From positions 1-9,731 of the forward strand of contig JAJPXE010000138.1 in NCBI GenBank assembly GCA_021205645.1: a DNA stretch of 9,731 bases, read 5' to 3'. This stretch comes from Candidatus Gastranaerophilales bacterium (GTDB lineage: Bacteria > Cyanobacteriota > Vampirovibrionia > Gastranaerophilales > Gastranaerophilaceae). The notes under the pieces were generated by a model. The model did no database searches. It had not been told where the DNA came from and was given only the letters and a program-made list of their open reading frames with translations. The translations under genes were made by a program, and so were the position numbers. Of this stretch, positions 1 through 5,844 are shown piece by piece (the first letter of the stretch is position 1; every line of letters begins with the position of its first letter).

Positions 1-221
1 CCTATAATATGTATCAAGGCAATATTGTTACTTTTTTAAAACAGGCTCGAAAACAAATTGATATCTGGGCAAATAAATATGATTTAATTCTGGATAATTG
101 TTGTAAAAAAAATGAAAAAATTAAAAAATGGCTTAGATTGCTCGGATTTAAGCCGTCAGAATATCAAAATGATAAGTTCCGGATTTATTATCGGGGAGAT
201 ATAAAACTCTATTATGAATGA
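1..221 (+). CDS. Gp13-like (DUF2833/GNAT-like) phage protein, 5'-truncated by window edge
   Basis: This is the C-terminal end of a protein that starts before the window. The frame is open from the first complete codon (position 3), and the ATG at 9 has no ribosome binding site in view, so it is probably an internal methionine. What can be seen is an amphipathic stretch (FLKQARKQIDIWANKY), then an Asn-rich turn, then KIKKWLRLLGF near the end. In phage Gp13-family proteins and other GNAT-like folds the pattern F..+..I..W...Y followed by N...I+WL+.LGF is typical of the last two helices and strands. T7 gp13 is needed for virion assembly, but its biochemical role is unclear and no acetyltransferase activity should be assumed here. 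The stop overlaps the portal start by 8 nt, so the two are probably translationally coupled. The family call rests on the tail of the protein only. Confidence 0.6.
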   Translation, partial: YNMYQGNIVTFLKQARKQIDIWANKYDLILDNCCKKNEKIKKWLRLLGFKPSEYQNDKFRIYYRGDIKLYYE

Positions 222-2043
222 ATTTGATTTAAACGAAAAGGAAAATAAACTGATAACAGATAGGTTTGCTGAACTTAAAACCGAACGCTCAAAGTATATT
301 TCACGGTTCAGAGATATTCAAAATCTTGTAGCTATTACCAATGAAATAAATTCAGAATTTGAAGATACGGGCAGAGAAGCTAATCAAAAAGATATATTTA
401 TCAATAATCCGACCGCTTTTATATGTACAAATCAGGCGGGAGATTATCTGGCGGGTATTCTCTGGGGGTTGAACGCAATTACGCTTGAACCGTCAGAATA
501 TATCAAAAAAATATCAAAAGGTGCTGATTTGTCACAATTCTATAAAAAAGCTACAGAAGTAACACTTGAACAAATGAACGCAGTTGACGCCGGCTTTCAA
601 TCAGTACTTAAATCATACTGCTACGACCAGTTTTCCTACGGCACTTCCGGTATCGGTGCTTTTAAATCTAAAGAATTTGAAAGAGGACAAACAGAGTCTT
701 GTATCAGCTATAAATCGTTTGGTGTCTGGAACTCATGCATTGATGAGGGAGCGGGAAATAAAATTGATGTCGTCTATGCAATCTACAATTGGCGGCTTAA
801 TCAGATTATAGAAGAATTTTGTTTTAACGACAAAGGCGAATTTGATAAAACAAAATTCGCAGATATGCCCGAAGAAATCCAACAGGCATATGAACAAAAT
901 AAATTTAACCAAAAATTTAAAATTGTATTTGCCATGCTGCCCAATAACCATTTCTGTATGAATAAACGGGGAAAAGTAGGAGCTAAATTCAAAGGCTACT
1001 GGTTTTTGGAAAACGCAGACAAAAAAGTCTTTAAAGTAGAATATTTTAAAAAAATGCCAATCGCAATGTGCCGGCAAATCAGAGTTAATAATCAAGTCTA
1101 CGGCGAAAGTGCCGGCAGTCTTTGCCTGTCATCAATTAAGATGTTAAACCACATTTCCGGAAACACGGTAGATAATATCGAAAAAACAACAGATGCACCG
1201 CTGGGCATTTTATCAGGTGCCCTCGTTGCAGGAAACGTTATTAACCGCTCCGCAGGAGCTGTGACAGAGTTTAACGTTCAGGCTGTATCCAATAACCAAA
1301 ATCCGATATTCCCGATATCGCAGGCAGGCGATATATCCGCCGTTGTACAATTCCTTATACCGGAGTTGAAAAAAGATATTACTAATATATTTAAAATTGA
1401 CCAACTGCTCGATTTTAATAACCAAACCTCAATGACCGCAACAGAGTCAAGCTATAGAATGTCTATCAGGGGAAAATCAATTAACGGATTGTTAAATCAG
1501 CAAAAAACAGAAGAAATTGAACCGATTGTACACAGAAGTATTCAAATTATTCAGGATTGCGGGCTGTACGGATATAAACTCTCTGAGCTGCCGGAGAATA
1601 CCGAAGAAGATATCGCTTTTAAAGAAAAGGTCTTTAAAGACGGTGATTTTATACCGGAAATAATCGAACAGGCCATGAAAGATAACAAGCTCTGGTATAA
1701 ACTGAAATTTAACGGAGAACTCGAAAAACTCTGCAACTCCGAAATCTATGAAAACATAGGAAAGTTTTTACAATATATTCAAGCACTCCTGCAAATTAAA
1801 CCGGAACTTGTAAATGCAGTTAATGATTATGAATTTCTTGATTTAGTGAAATCAGTGTCCGGACTTACAAACGATAAATTGATTAAGTCAAAATATCAGT
1901 ATGAAGAAATTCTTGCGCAAATGGAAGAAATTCAGCAACAACAAGCACAACAACAGGCAATACTGCAACAAGTTCAGATGATGAAAGACGGAGCAAGCAT
2001 ATCTAAAGATATGGCACAGACAACAGCAACAACGGGGGAATAA
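214..2043 (+). CDS. portal protein (T7-like head-to-tail connector)
   Basis: At 609 aa this matches the size range of podovirus portal proteins of the head-tail connector family. The portal forms a dodecameric ring at one capsid vertex, nucleates procapsid assembly and is the channel for DNA packaging and exit. Diagnostic stretches are YGESAGSLCLSSIKMLN at about residues 296-312 (the family's YG.GP...L..I+.LN), MTATESSYRM at about 407-416 (the conserved TATE..+R motif) and EIEPIVHRSIQII shortly after. The C-terminus is a Gln-rich, probably coiled-coil tail from about residue 564, common in portals of this group. The ATG at 214 overlaps the upstream gene by 8 nt. The nearest purine run, GGGGAG at about 193-198, is some 15 nt away, which is long, so initiation probably relies on coupling; a second ATG in another frame at 218 is not used. 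The next gene's ATG follows the stop directly. Confidence 0.93.
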   Translation: MNEFDLNEKENKLITDRFAELKTERSKYISRFRDIQNLVAITNEINSEFEDTGREANQKDIFINNPTAFICTNQAGDYLAGILWGLNAITLEPSEYIKKISKGADLSQFYKKATEVTLEQMNAVDAGFQSVLKSYCYDQFSYGTSGIGAFKSKEFERGQTESCISYKSFGVWNSCIDEGAGNKIDVVYAIYNWRLNQIIEEFCFNDKGEFDKTKFADMPEEIQQAYEQNKFNQKFKIVFAMLPNNHFCMNKRGKVGAKFKGYWFLENADKKVFKVEYFKKMPIAMCRQIRVNNQVYGESAGSLCLSSIKMLNHISGNTVDNIEKTTDAPLGILSGALVAGNVINRSAGAVTEFNVQAVSNNQNPIFPISQAGDISAVVQFLIPELKKDITNIFKIDQLLDFNNQTSMTATESSYRMSIRGKSINGLLNQQKTEEIEPIVHRSIQIIQDCGLYGYKLSELPENTEEDIAFKEKVFKDGDFIPEIIEQAMKDNKLWYKLKFNGELEKLCNSEIYENIGKFLQYIQALLQIKPELVNAVNDYEFLDLVKSVSGLTNDKLIKSKYQYEEILAQMEEIQQQQAQQQAILQQVQMMKDGASISKDMAQTTATTGE

Positions 2044-2349
2044 ATGTACGGAAAATCTAAAGTTGACAGCCTGCTTGAAAAACAGGCAGAGGCAGAAAAA
2101 AGAAAAAGAAAAGAAATCGAGAATATGAAACTTGCATGTAAAGAAGCATTTAAAGATGTTAACGGAAAAATTTTTCTACAGTATCTGAAAAAAATATGCG
2201 GTTGGAATGATCAGGATAATAACATCAATAATGAAATTCTTATCTACAAAAAAGGACGCAGGGATATCTGGACTATAGTCAGAAATATTCTGCCAAAAGA
2301 CGTACTGGCACAAATTGAAATTTATGGAGAGGACGGTTTAAATGAGTGA
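2044..2349 (+). CDS. Bbp19-like small virion protein
   Basis: This 101-aa protein is charged and helical at the N-terminus (Lys/Glu-rich to about residue 30). It then shows the layout of the Bbp19 family named after Bordetella phage BPP-1: an AF+...G..F...L..ICGW segment at about residues 35-54, an acidic and Asn-rich linker, and a Y.KGRRDIW...+NIL segment at about 68-82. The family is structural or head-associated in podophages and usually sits between portal and scaffold, as here; its exact role is not established. The ATG abuts the portal stop, with a GGGGG run at 2034-2038 as ribosome binding site. The 3' end overlaps the scaffold gene by 8 nt. The assignment is from motif pattern and position, not a search. 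Confidence 0.72.
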   Translation: MYGKSKVDSLLEKQAEAEKRKRKEIENMKLACKEAFKDVNGKIFLQYLKKICGWNDQDNNINNEILIYKKGRRDIWTIVRNILPKDVLAQIEIYGEDGLNE

Positions 2350-3214
2350 ATATGACAATAACAACAGTTTTGAAAGTGATAATCAGAATGATACAAATTC
2401 AGGCGGTGATAATAATGCAAATGCTGAATTTAGCATTCCGCAAGAATATGAAAACAAAGGCTGGACAAAATTCTTTGACGGAAAAACAGGCGAAGAACTT
2501 AAAAATGAAGTGTTTAAAAGCTACGACAACTCGCAAACCTTAATCGGAAAAAAGGTTGAAGATTATTTAACTGAAACCGATTTGAAAAGTCTGGATAACT
2601 ACGAACAAATAAGAGAACAACTCGTTAAACAAATTGCACCCGATACTAAAGTACCGGAAAACGCCGGGGACTACGCTTTTAATGATATATTAAAAGACGA
2701 AAACGGAAACCTTCAGTATGAATATCCGCAAGAAGTATTTGATGTGTTCGGCAACGAGTTTAAAAAATTAGGTATATCCAAAGAACAGGGGCAGGGAATT
2801 CTAAAAGCCTATACTGATTTTGAAATCAATGAGTTTGAAAAATATACCAATGTTGACGAACTTGAAGTAAATATCAATCAGTTGTTCAATAATAATCAGG
2901 AACAAAGAAAAAATGTTGAGGGGCTTTTAAGAGAATTTCTACCTGAGGAAGATAGACAATTCTTACAAAAAACGGCACCGAATTATACAATCATGATGTT
3001 CTACAAACTGGCTCAAGGACTTGAAAATAAATACGGCTACAAAGAGGGAACTAATAATGCCAATAGAACTTCTGATATGAGAATGTCCGAAGCTGATAAA
3101 AACGCCGAGTATGAAAGACTCGTTGCTAAAATGGAAGAACTCGACTCCAGACCGCATACTGATGCGGAAAAAGCACAATATCAAAATGCATTGAGAAAAT
3201 TGTTTAATGCATAA
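2342..3214 (+). CDS. capsid assembly scaffolding protein
   Basis: The 290-aa product is very hydrophilic. It opens with an Asn/Asp-rich, probably disordered leader (residues 1-30), followed by IPQEYENKGW (32-41) and SYDNSQTLIGKK (about 60-71), the usual IP..Y..KGW...YD..QTLIGK signature of scaffolds in this type of podophage. A PENAGDYAF block follows at about 103, and the C-terminus is acidic and helical (M..ADKNAEY through ALRKLF). Scaffolds occupy the procapsid interior, direct coat protein polymerisation and leave before DNA packaging. Its place between portal/Bbp19 and capsid genes supports the call. The ATG overlaps the preceding gene by 8 nt and has GGAGAGGA at 2326-2333, 8 nt upstream. 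No protease motif is evident. An unrelated function is unlikely given sequence style and synteny. Confidence 0.82.
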   Translation: MSEYDNNNSFESDNQNDTNSGGDNNANAEFSIPQEYENKGWTKFFDGKTGEELKNEVFKSYDNSQTLIGKKVEDYLTETDLKSLDNYEQIREQLVKQIAPDTKVPENAGDYAFNDILKDENGNLQYEYPQEVFDVFGNEFKKLGISKEQGQGILKAYTDFEINEFEKYTNVDELEVNINQLFNNNQEQRKNVEGLLREFLPEEDRQFLQKTAPNYTIMMFYKLAQGLENKYGYKEGTNNANRTSDMRMSEADKNAEYERLVAKMEELDSRPHTDAEKAQYQNALRKLFNA

Positions 3215-3235
3215 TTAAAAAGAAAGGAATTTTTT

Positions 3236-3892
3236 ATGTTAATCATTAATGTTGAGGGTGTCTATGAATCGGATGTAGGTACTAATCAGAAAAAATATAC
3301 CGAATTTAACTATACTTTTAAAACTTCCAGACTGAGCGAAAAAGGTGTTGACTCTCATATTGCAAAAAGATTTATTCCTATGCTTGTCGCAAATGATAAA
3401 TCTAAAAAAACAATATTCTCAAGACTGAGAAGTTTTAATATCATCAGCATTAAAGAAACTGATGATAAGGATAGTATTATCGGCAAAAATATAGACGAAC
3501 TTAACGATTGGCAAATTCAAGACCTTGCCTGCACTTTTGACCTCTATGAAGTACCGCTGTGGGGGAAACATACCTTTACAGTCATTAAAGAAAAAGCTAC
3601 ATCAGCTTATTTGAAAAAAGTATGGAATATTGACCTTAATGAAAAAAATCCGGACGGAACACTAAAATACGATTTGGATAAAGTCGGTGTCGAAATACCA
3701 GCAGGCTACTTCGATAAAAAAGAAAAACAAATAAGAAAACAAAAAGTATCTGATGTGATTAAAAAAACAGTTCGGGCTATTGCTAACGGCGTTTTAAGTG
3801 TTACAGACAACACAACCGAACAAAACAACGTTCCGGCACACGGTCTGCCACCGTCAGGGTTTCCAACCGCTGATGAGTTAAATAAAGAATAA
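3236..3892 (+). CDS. unrecognised virion-operon protein between scaffold and capsid
   Basis: I do not recognise this 218-aa protein. Three parts can be seen. An N-terminal, probably beta-rich region (about 1-75) opens with LIINVEGVY. A central segment, roughly 85-115, contains DELNDWQIQDLACTFDLYEV and reads as amphipathic helix followed by strand. A Lys-rich helical part and a low-complexity tail rich in Asn, Thr, Pro and Gly end in FPTADELNKE. There is no signal peptide or membrane segment. It has a good ribosome binding site (AAGAAAGGAA just before 3233) and normal codon use for the operon, so it is a real gene. Position suggests a head protein such as a minor capsid or decoration protein, but that is inference from synteny only. 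A hairpin separates it from the capsid gene. Confidence 0.85.
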   Translation: MLIINVEGVYESDVGTNQKKYTEFNYTFKTSRLSEKGVDSHIAKRFIPMLVANDKSKKTIFSRLRSFNIISIKETDDKDSIIGKNIDELNDWQIQDLACTFDLYEVPLWGKHTFTVIKEKATSAYLKKVWNIDLNEKNPDGTLKYDLDKVGVEIPAGYFDKKEKQIRKQKVSDVIKKTVRAIANGVLSVTDNTTEQNNVPAHGLPPSGFPTADELNKE

Positions 3893-3941
3893 GCGTTCGC
3901 ACTCTTGATTTAACAAAAAACAACTTTTAATGAGAATCCGG

Positions 3942-4004
3942 AAACGGGCAATTTCTGCAAAAGTAAACAGTATTACTGATTATTAGCGGGAATTGCCCGT
4001 TTTT
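3942..4004 (+). terminator. long hairpin with U-tract ahead of the capsid gene (attenuator or mRNA 5' stabiliser)
   Basis: AAACGGGCAATT (3942-3953) and AATTGCCCGTTT (3991-4002) are perfect reverse complements. Pairing continues inward through 3954-3958 with 3986-3990, using two G-U pairs, giving a 17-bp stem and a 27-nt loop. The right arm runs into five T's (4000-4004), so it has the form of an intrinsic terminator, but the large loop and the partly paired T's make it weaker than the one after the capsid gene. It lies 28 nt before the capsid ATG. It could trim read-through from upstream genes, or be a processing or stabilising structure at the 5' end of a capsid mRNA. A poor promoter-like pair (TTGATT at 3905, TTTAAT at 3926, 15-nt spacing) precedes it but is not convincing. 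Confidence 0.6.
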
Positions 4005-4016
4005 AATCCGACAACG

Positions 4017-4023
4017 AAAGGAG
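4017..4023 (+). promoter_or_regulatory. strong ribosome binding site fixing the capsid start
   Basis: AAAGGAG lies 8 nt before the ATG at 4032. It settles the start of the capsid gene: the frame stays open back to a TTG at 3993, but that codon is inside the right arm of the hairpin and has no ribosome binding site. Confidence 0.85.
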
Positions 4024-4031
4024 AATTAATT

Positions 4032-4961
4032 ATGGCTTACCAAATGGCTGAAAGTATTCAGCAATCTCAATTAGAGTTGTTTGAAAGAAATTTTATTAGA
4101 ACTCTTAATCAGACAGACAGCAAACTAATCAATACGCCCGCTATACAAAATATGGGCATTCAAGGTATTACCAACCTGTCAACAATCGGCGATACCGAAT
4201 TAACGGAAATCACAGACTTAGGCTCTAATCCGGATAAAGTTTATGAAGATATGACAACCGAAAATAGACGTTCCGTACAAAGACGGTTTACTAAAACATA
4301 CCTCGTAGATAACTATGACAAAACTGTTAATCTAATCTGTGACCCGACATCTGACCTGTTTTTAAACTTAAAAGAAGCTAAAGTCAGAATGACTGACAGA
4401 TGTGCTGCGGATGCAGCTATTGCCTCGGTCTACATCGGTGCGCCGAACACTACCGCAACCGAAAAAACTGCGGAAGATGACGGGGTTATGTCCATTGATG
4501 CAACAACTGTCGACTTCAACTATGAAAATGTCGTTTCGCCGGCCATTACTATGTTCGAAAACAGCTATGTTAATTTTGAAACGGGCGTAACCCTTGCGGT
4601 ATCCGGTGTCGAAGCTCAGGGACTCAGAAACGATGAAAAATATATGAACGCTTTCTATTCAAACGCTCACACTGTTGATAAAGGCAAAATTACAAACGCT
4701 TCCGGATTTAATGTTGTAACATTCGCAGGAACGCAAAACGGTGTTTCTGAGGTTACTCTCCCTGTTCTCGATGAAACCGACGGAGTCAGAACTAATCTAA
4801 TCTTAGCCCCGAAAGCTATCGCATTCGCCTATGAAATAGGCTGTTTGCAAGTCGCTCCGTCCGCTACTAAAGTTAACTCATTTGAAATCACTATCGATTT
4901 ATGGGTTAAAGCTGTCAGACGTCAGGGCAAAAAGGTTATTAAAGTCCTCTCAACTATATAA
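4032..4961 (+). CDS. major capsid protein (podovirus HK97-fold type)
   Basis: The 309-aa product is the coat protein that forms the icosahedral head. The most telling part is residues about 78-128. It contains RRSVQRRFTKTYLVDNYD, then ICDPTSDLF, then AKVRMTDRCAADAA, matching the order R+...+...+D..D...L..DP.S......A..R..D..... found in capsid proteins of BPP-1-like podophages and many prophages. The rest alternates short strands and Thr/Asn-rich loops, with a basic C-terminal strand (DLWVKAVRRQGKKVI) that would be the closing part of the fold. The ATG at 4032 with AAAGGAG 8 nt upstream is preferred over the upstream TTG. The gene is bracketed by a hairpin before it and a strong terminator after it, an arrangement that would let its mRNA level differ from its neighbours, as expected for the most abundant virion protein. 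Confidence 0.88.
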   Translation: MAYQMAESIQQSQLELFERNFIRTLNQTDSKLINTPAIQNMGIQGITNLSTIGDTELTEITDLGSNPDKVYEDMTTENRRSVQRRFTKTYLVDNYDKTVNLICDPTSDLFLNLKEAKVRMTDRCAADAAIASVYIGAPNTTATEKTAEDDGVMSIDATTVDFNYENVVSPAITMFENSYVNFETGVTLAVSGVEAQGLRNDEKYMNAFYSNAHTVDKGKITNASGFNVVTFAGTQNGVSEVTLPVLDETDGVRTNLILAPKAIAFAYEIGCLQVAPSATKVNSFEITIDLWVKAVRRQGKKVIKVLSTI

Positions 4962-4967
4962 CTCCGG

Positions 4968-5005
4968 AAAGCTGAACCTGAACTTGTTCGGGTTCAGCTT
5001 TCTTT
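4968..5005 (+). terminator. intrinsic terminator after the capsid gene
   Basis: AAAGCTGAACCTGAAC (4968-4983) pairs with GTTCGGGTTCAGCTTT (4986-5001) over 16 positions, 15 Watson-Crick and one G-U, around a TT turn (effectively a 4-nt loop). The stem begins 7 nt after the capsid stop and is followed by a T-rich tract interrupted by a C (TTTCTTT, 4999-5005). The form is that of a Rho-independent terminator; some read-through to the tail genes is implied because no convincing promoter is visible before 5063. Confidence 0.85.
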
Positions 5006-5062
5006 CCACTGATTTGATTAAGAGAGTTTGCGGAAAGTTACTAAAAAAAGGAGAAAATTTCT

Positions 5063-5674
5063 ATGGCTCTTGCTACTATCGATATCTGCAATATGGCTCT
5101 CGATTATTGCAATATTCGAAATATTACTTCTATTGATGAAAACACCAAAGAAGCTAAAAAATGTAAAATGTGGTACGATATTGCCCGCAAAGGTCTACTT
5201 ATGAACATCAATGCAAGCTTTTCAATTAAGCGAGCCGTTCTGGCAGAATATACAGATTATATCCCCGTCTACGGCTACGGCAAAGCCTACGCTCTGCCGG
5301 GGGATTTGCTCCAGGTACTCAATCTGGGTAATCCGATTGATGATAATCTCTATCAAATAGAGGGGGAATATTTCTACTGCGATGAAAAAATTGAACAGGT
5401 TTTTATCAGATATATTGCAGATATTACTGATACGACTAAATTCGATTCGGAATTCTGCGACCTGCTCGCACTTAAATTGGCTGAAAAAATCTGCCCGGCA
5501 TTAACCGAAGATGAACAAAAAACTCAATTTATTAAACAACTTGCAACACAAAAATATATCGAAACATCAGCTAAATACGGGCGGGATAACAGAATGATTG
5601 TTATTAATAAGCCGCGGTTCAGACAATCTAAAGTTATGCAGGGTATACAAAATTTTAATTATCCGGTACGCTAG
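5063..5674 (+). CDS. tail tubular protein A-like adaptor (T7 gp11-like)
   Basis: The 203-aa product has the characteristic layout of podovirus adaptor proteins. It starts with IDICNMALDYCNIRNI (residues 6-21), followed by EAKKC..WY..AR (30-42), a FSIKRAVLAEY block (53-63), YGYGKAYALPGDLLQVLNL (70-88) and FIRYIADITDTTKFDSEF (about 114-131) before a helical end. These correspond to the family's DICN.AL..LG...I, Y...R...L, KRA.LA, Y.YAYALP.D.L++ and YI.DITD...FD..F motifs. In T7 the protein forms a ring below the portal and connects it to the nozzle. It is slightly larger than T7 gp11. AAGGAG at 5048-5053 lies 9 nt before the ATG. It follows the capsid terminator and precedes the partner nozzle gene, from which it is separated by an unusual 170-nt GC-rich spacer. 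Confidence 0.9.
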   Translation: MALATIDICNMALDYCNIRNITSIDENTKEAKKCKMWYDIARKGLLMNINASFSIKRAVLAEYTDYIPVYGYGKAYALPGDLLQVLNLGNPIDDNLYQIEGEYFYCDEKIEQVFIRYIADITDTTKFDSEFCDLLALKLAEKICPALTEDEQKTQFIKQLATQKYIETSAKYGRDNRMIVINKPRFRQSKVMQGIQNFNYPVR

Positions 5675-5687
5675 GCAATAATAATTG

Positions 5688-5715
5688 GCACTGCCGCTCC
5701 GGACGGAGACAGTGC
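5688..5715. repeat. GC-rich hairpin 1 of the island between tail genes A and B
   Basis: GCACTG (5688-5693) pairs with CAGTGC (5710-5715) and CTCC (5697-5700) with GGAG (5705-5708), leaving CCG on one side and A on the other as an internal loop. It is the first of a row of hairpins that fill 5688-5828, a 141-nt stretch in which I count about 72 percent G+C, far above the coding sequence on both sides. The left arm plus internal loop contains CACTGCCGCT, which recurs at 5753-5762 at the end of hairpin 2. Confidence 0.65.
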
Positions 5716-5727
5716 AACTGCTTTGCA

Positions 5728-5768
5728 GGCGGAGCGGGTGGGAACCAGTTCCCACTGCCGCTGCCGCC
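5728..5768. repeat. GC-rich hairpin 2, probable diverged copy of the dispersed hairpin
   Basis: The inner stem is GTGGGAAC (5738-5745) with GTTCCCAC (5748-5755) around CA. The outer stem pairs AGCGG (5733-5737) with CCGCT (5758-5762) and GGCGG (5728-5732) with CCGCC (5764-5768), with TG and a single G bulged on the right side. The right flank, CAC then two bases then CCGCTGCCGC, closely resembles the CACCCGCTGCCGC end of the copies at 5769 and 8880, so this may be a third, older member of the same family placed head to tail with the next one. Confidence 0.6.
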
Positions 5769-5805
5769 CGGCAGACCGTGTCAGCTCCGCTGACACCCGC
5801 TGCCG
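5769..5805. repeat. dispersed GC-rich hairpin repeat, copy A
   Basis: The outer stem CGGCAG (5769-5774) pairs with CTGCCG (5800-5805). A symmetrical internal loop has ACC on the left and CCG on the right. The inner stem GTGTCAGC (5778-5785) pairs perfectly with GCTGACAC (5789-5796) around TCC. Its first 13 and last 15 bases (to 5807) are identical to those of copy B at 8880-8924, while the inner stem differs and is 3 bp shorter. There is no T-tract, so it is not an ordinary terminator. It lies 40 nt before the start of the nozzle gene, whose ribosome binding site is just outside the island. Confidence 0.85.
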
Positions 5806-5811
5806 CAGCAC

Positions 5812-5827
5812 CGGCTCCGCGGCTCCG
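5812..5827. repeat. tandem 8-nt direct repeat at island edge
   Basis: CGGCTCCG occurs twice without a gap (5812-5819 and 5820-5827), ending the GC-rich island just before the A-rich ribosome binding site of the next gene. GCTCCGC within it (5814-5820) is complementary to GCGGAGC at 5729-5735, so an alternative long-range fold enclosing hairpin 2 and copy A is possible. Confidence 0.7.
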
Positions 5828-5844
5828 TAAAAAAGGAAATATCT

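Noticed and set aside
733..1095. 120-aa minus-strand open frame inside the portal gene
   Set aside because: The Phe- and Ile-rich product with no ribosome binding site is the expected shadow of an AT-rich, Lys-rich gene on the other strand.
3905..3931. Promoter for the capsid gene (TTGATT and TTTAAT)
   Set aside because: The 15-nt spacing and weak match are what chance gives in such AT-rich DNA; it is mentioned only as a possibility.
3993..4031. Possible longer capsid protein starting at the TTG at 3993
   Set aside because: The TTG lies inside a hairpin arm and has no ribosome binding site; the ATG at 4032 has AAAGGAG 8 nt upstream and gives a normal N-terminus.
5769..5805. Reading the GC-rich hairpins as intrinsic terminators, integron attC sites or a diversity-generating-retroelement hairpin
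   Set aside because: No T-tract follows either copy; no attC-type GTTRRRY/RYYYAAC ends are present; there is no reverse transcriptase, template repeat or adjacent variable tail-fibre end in the window.
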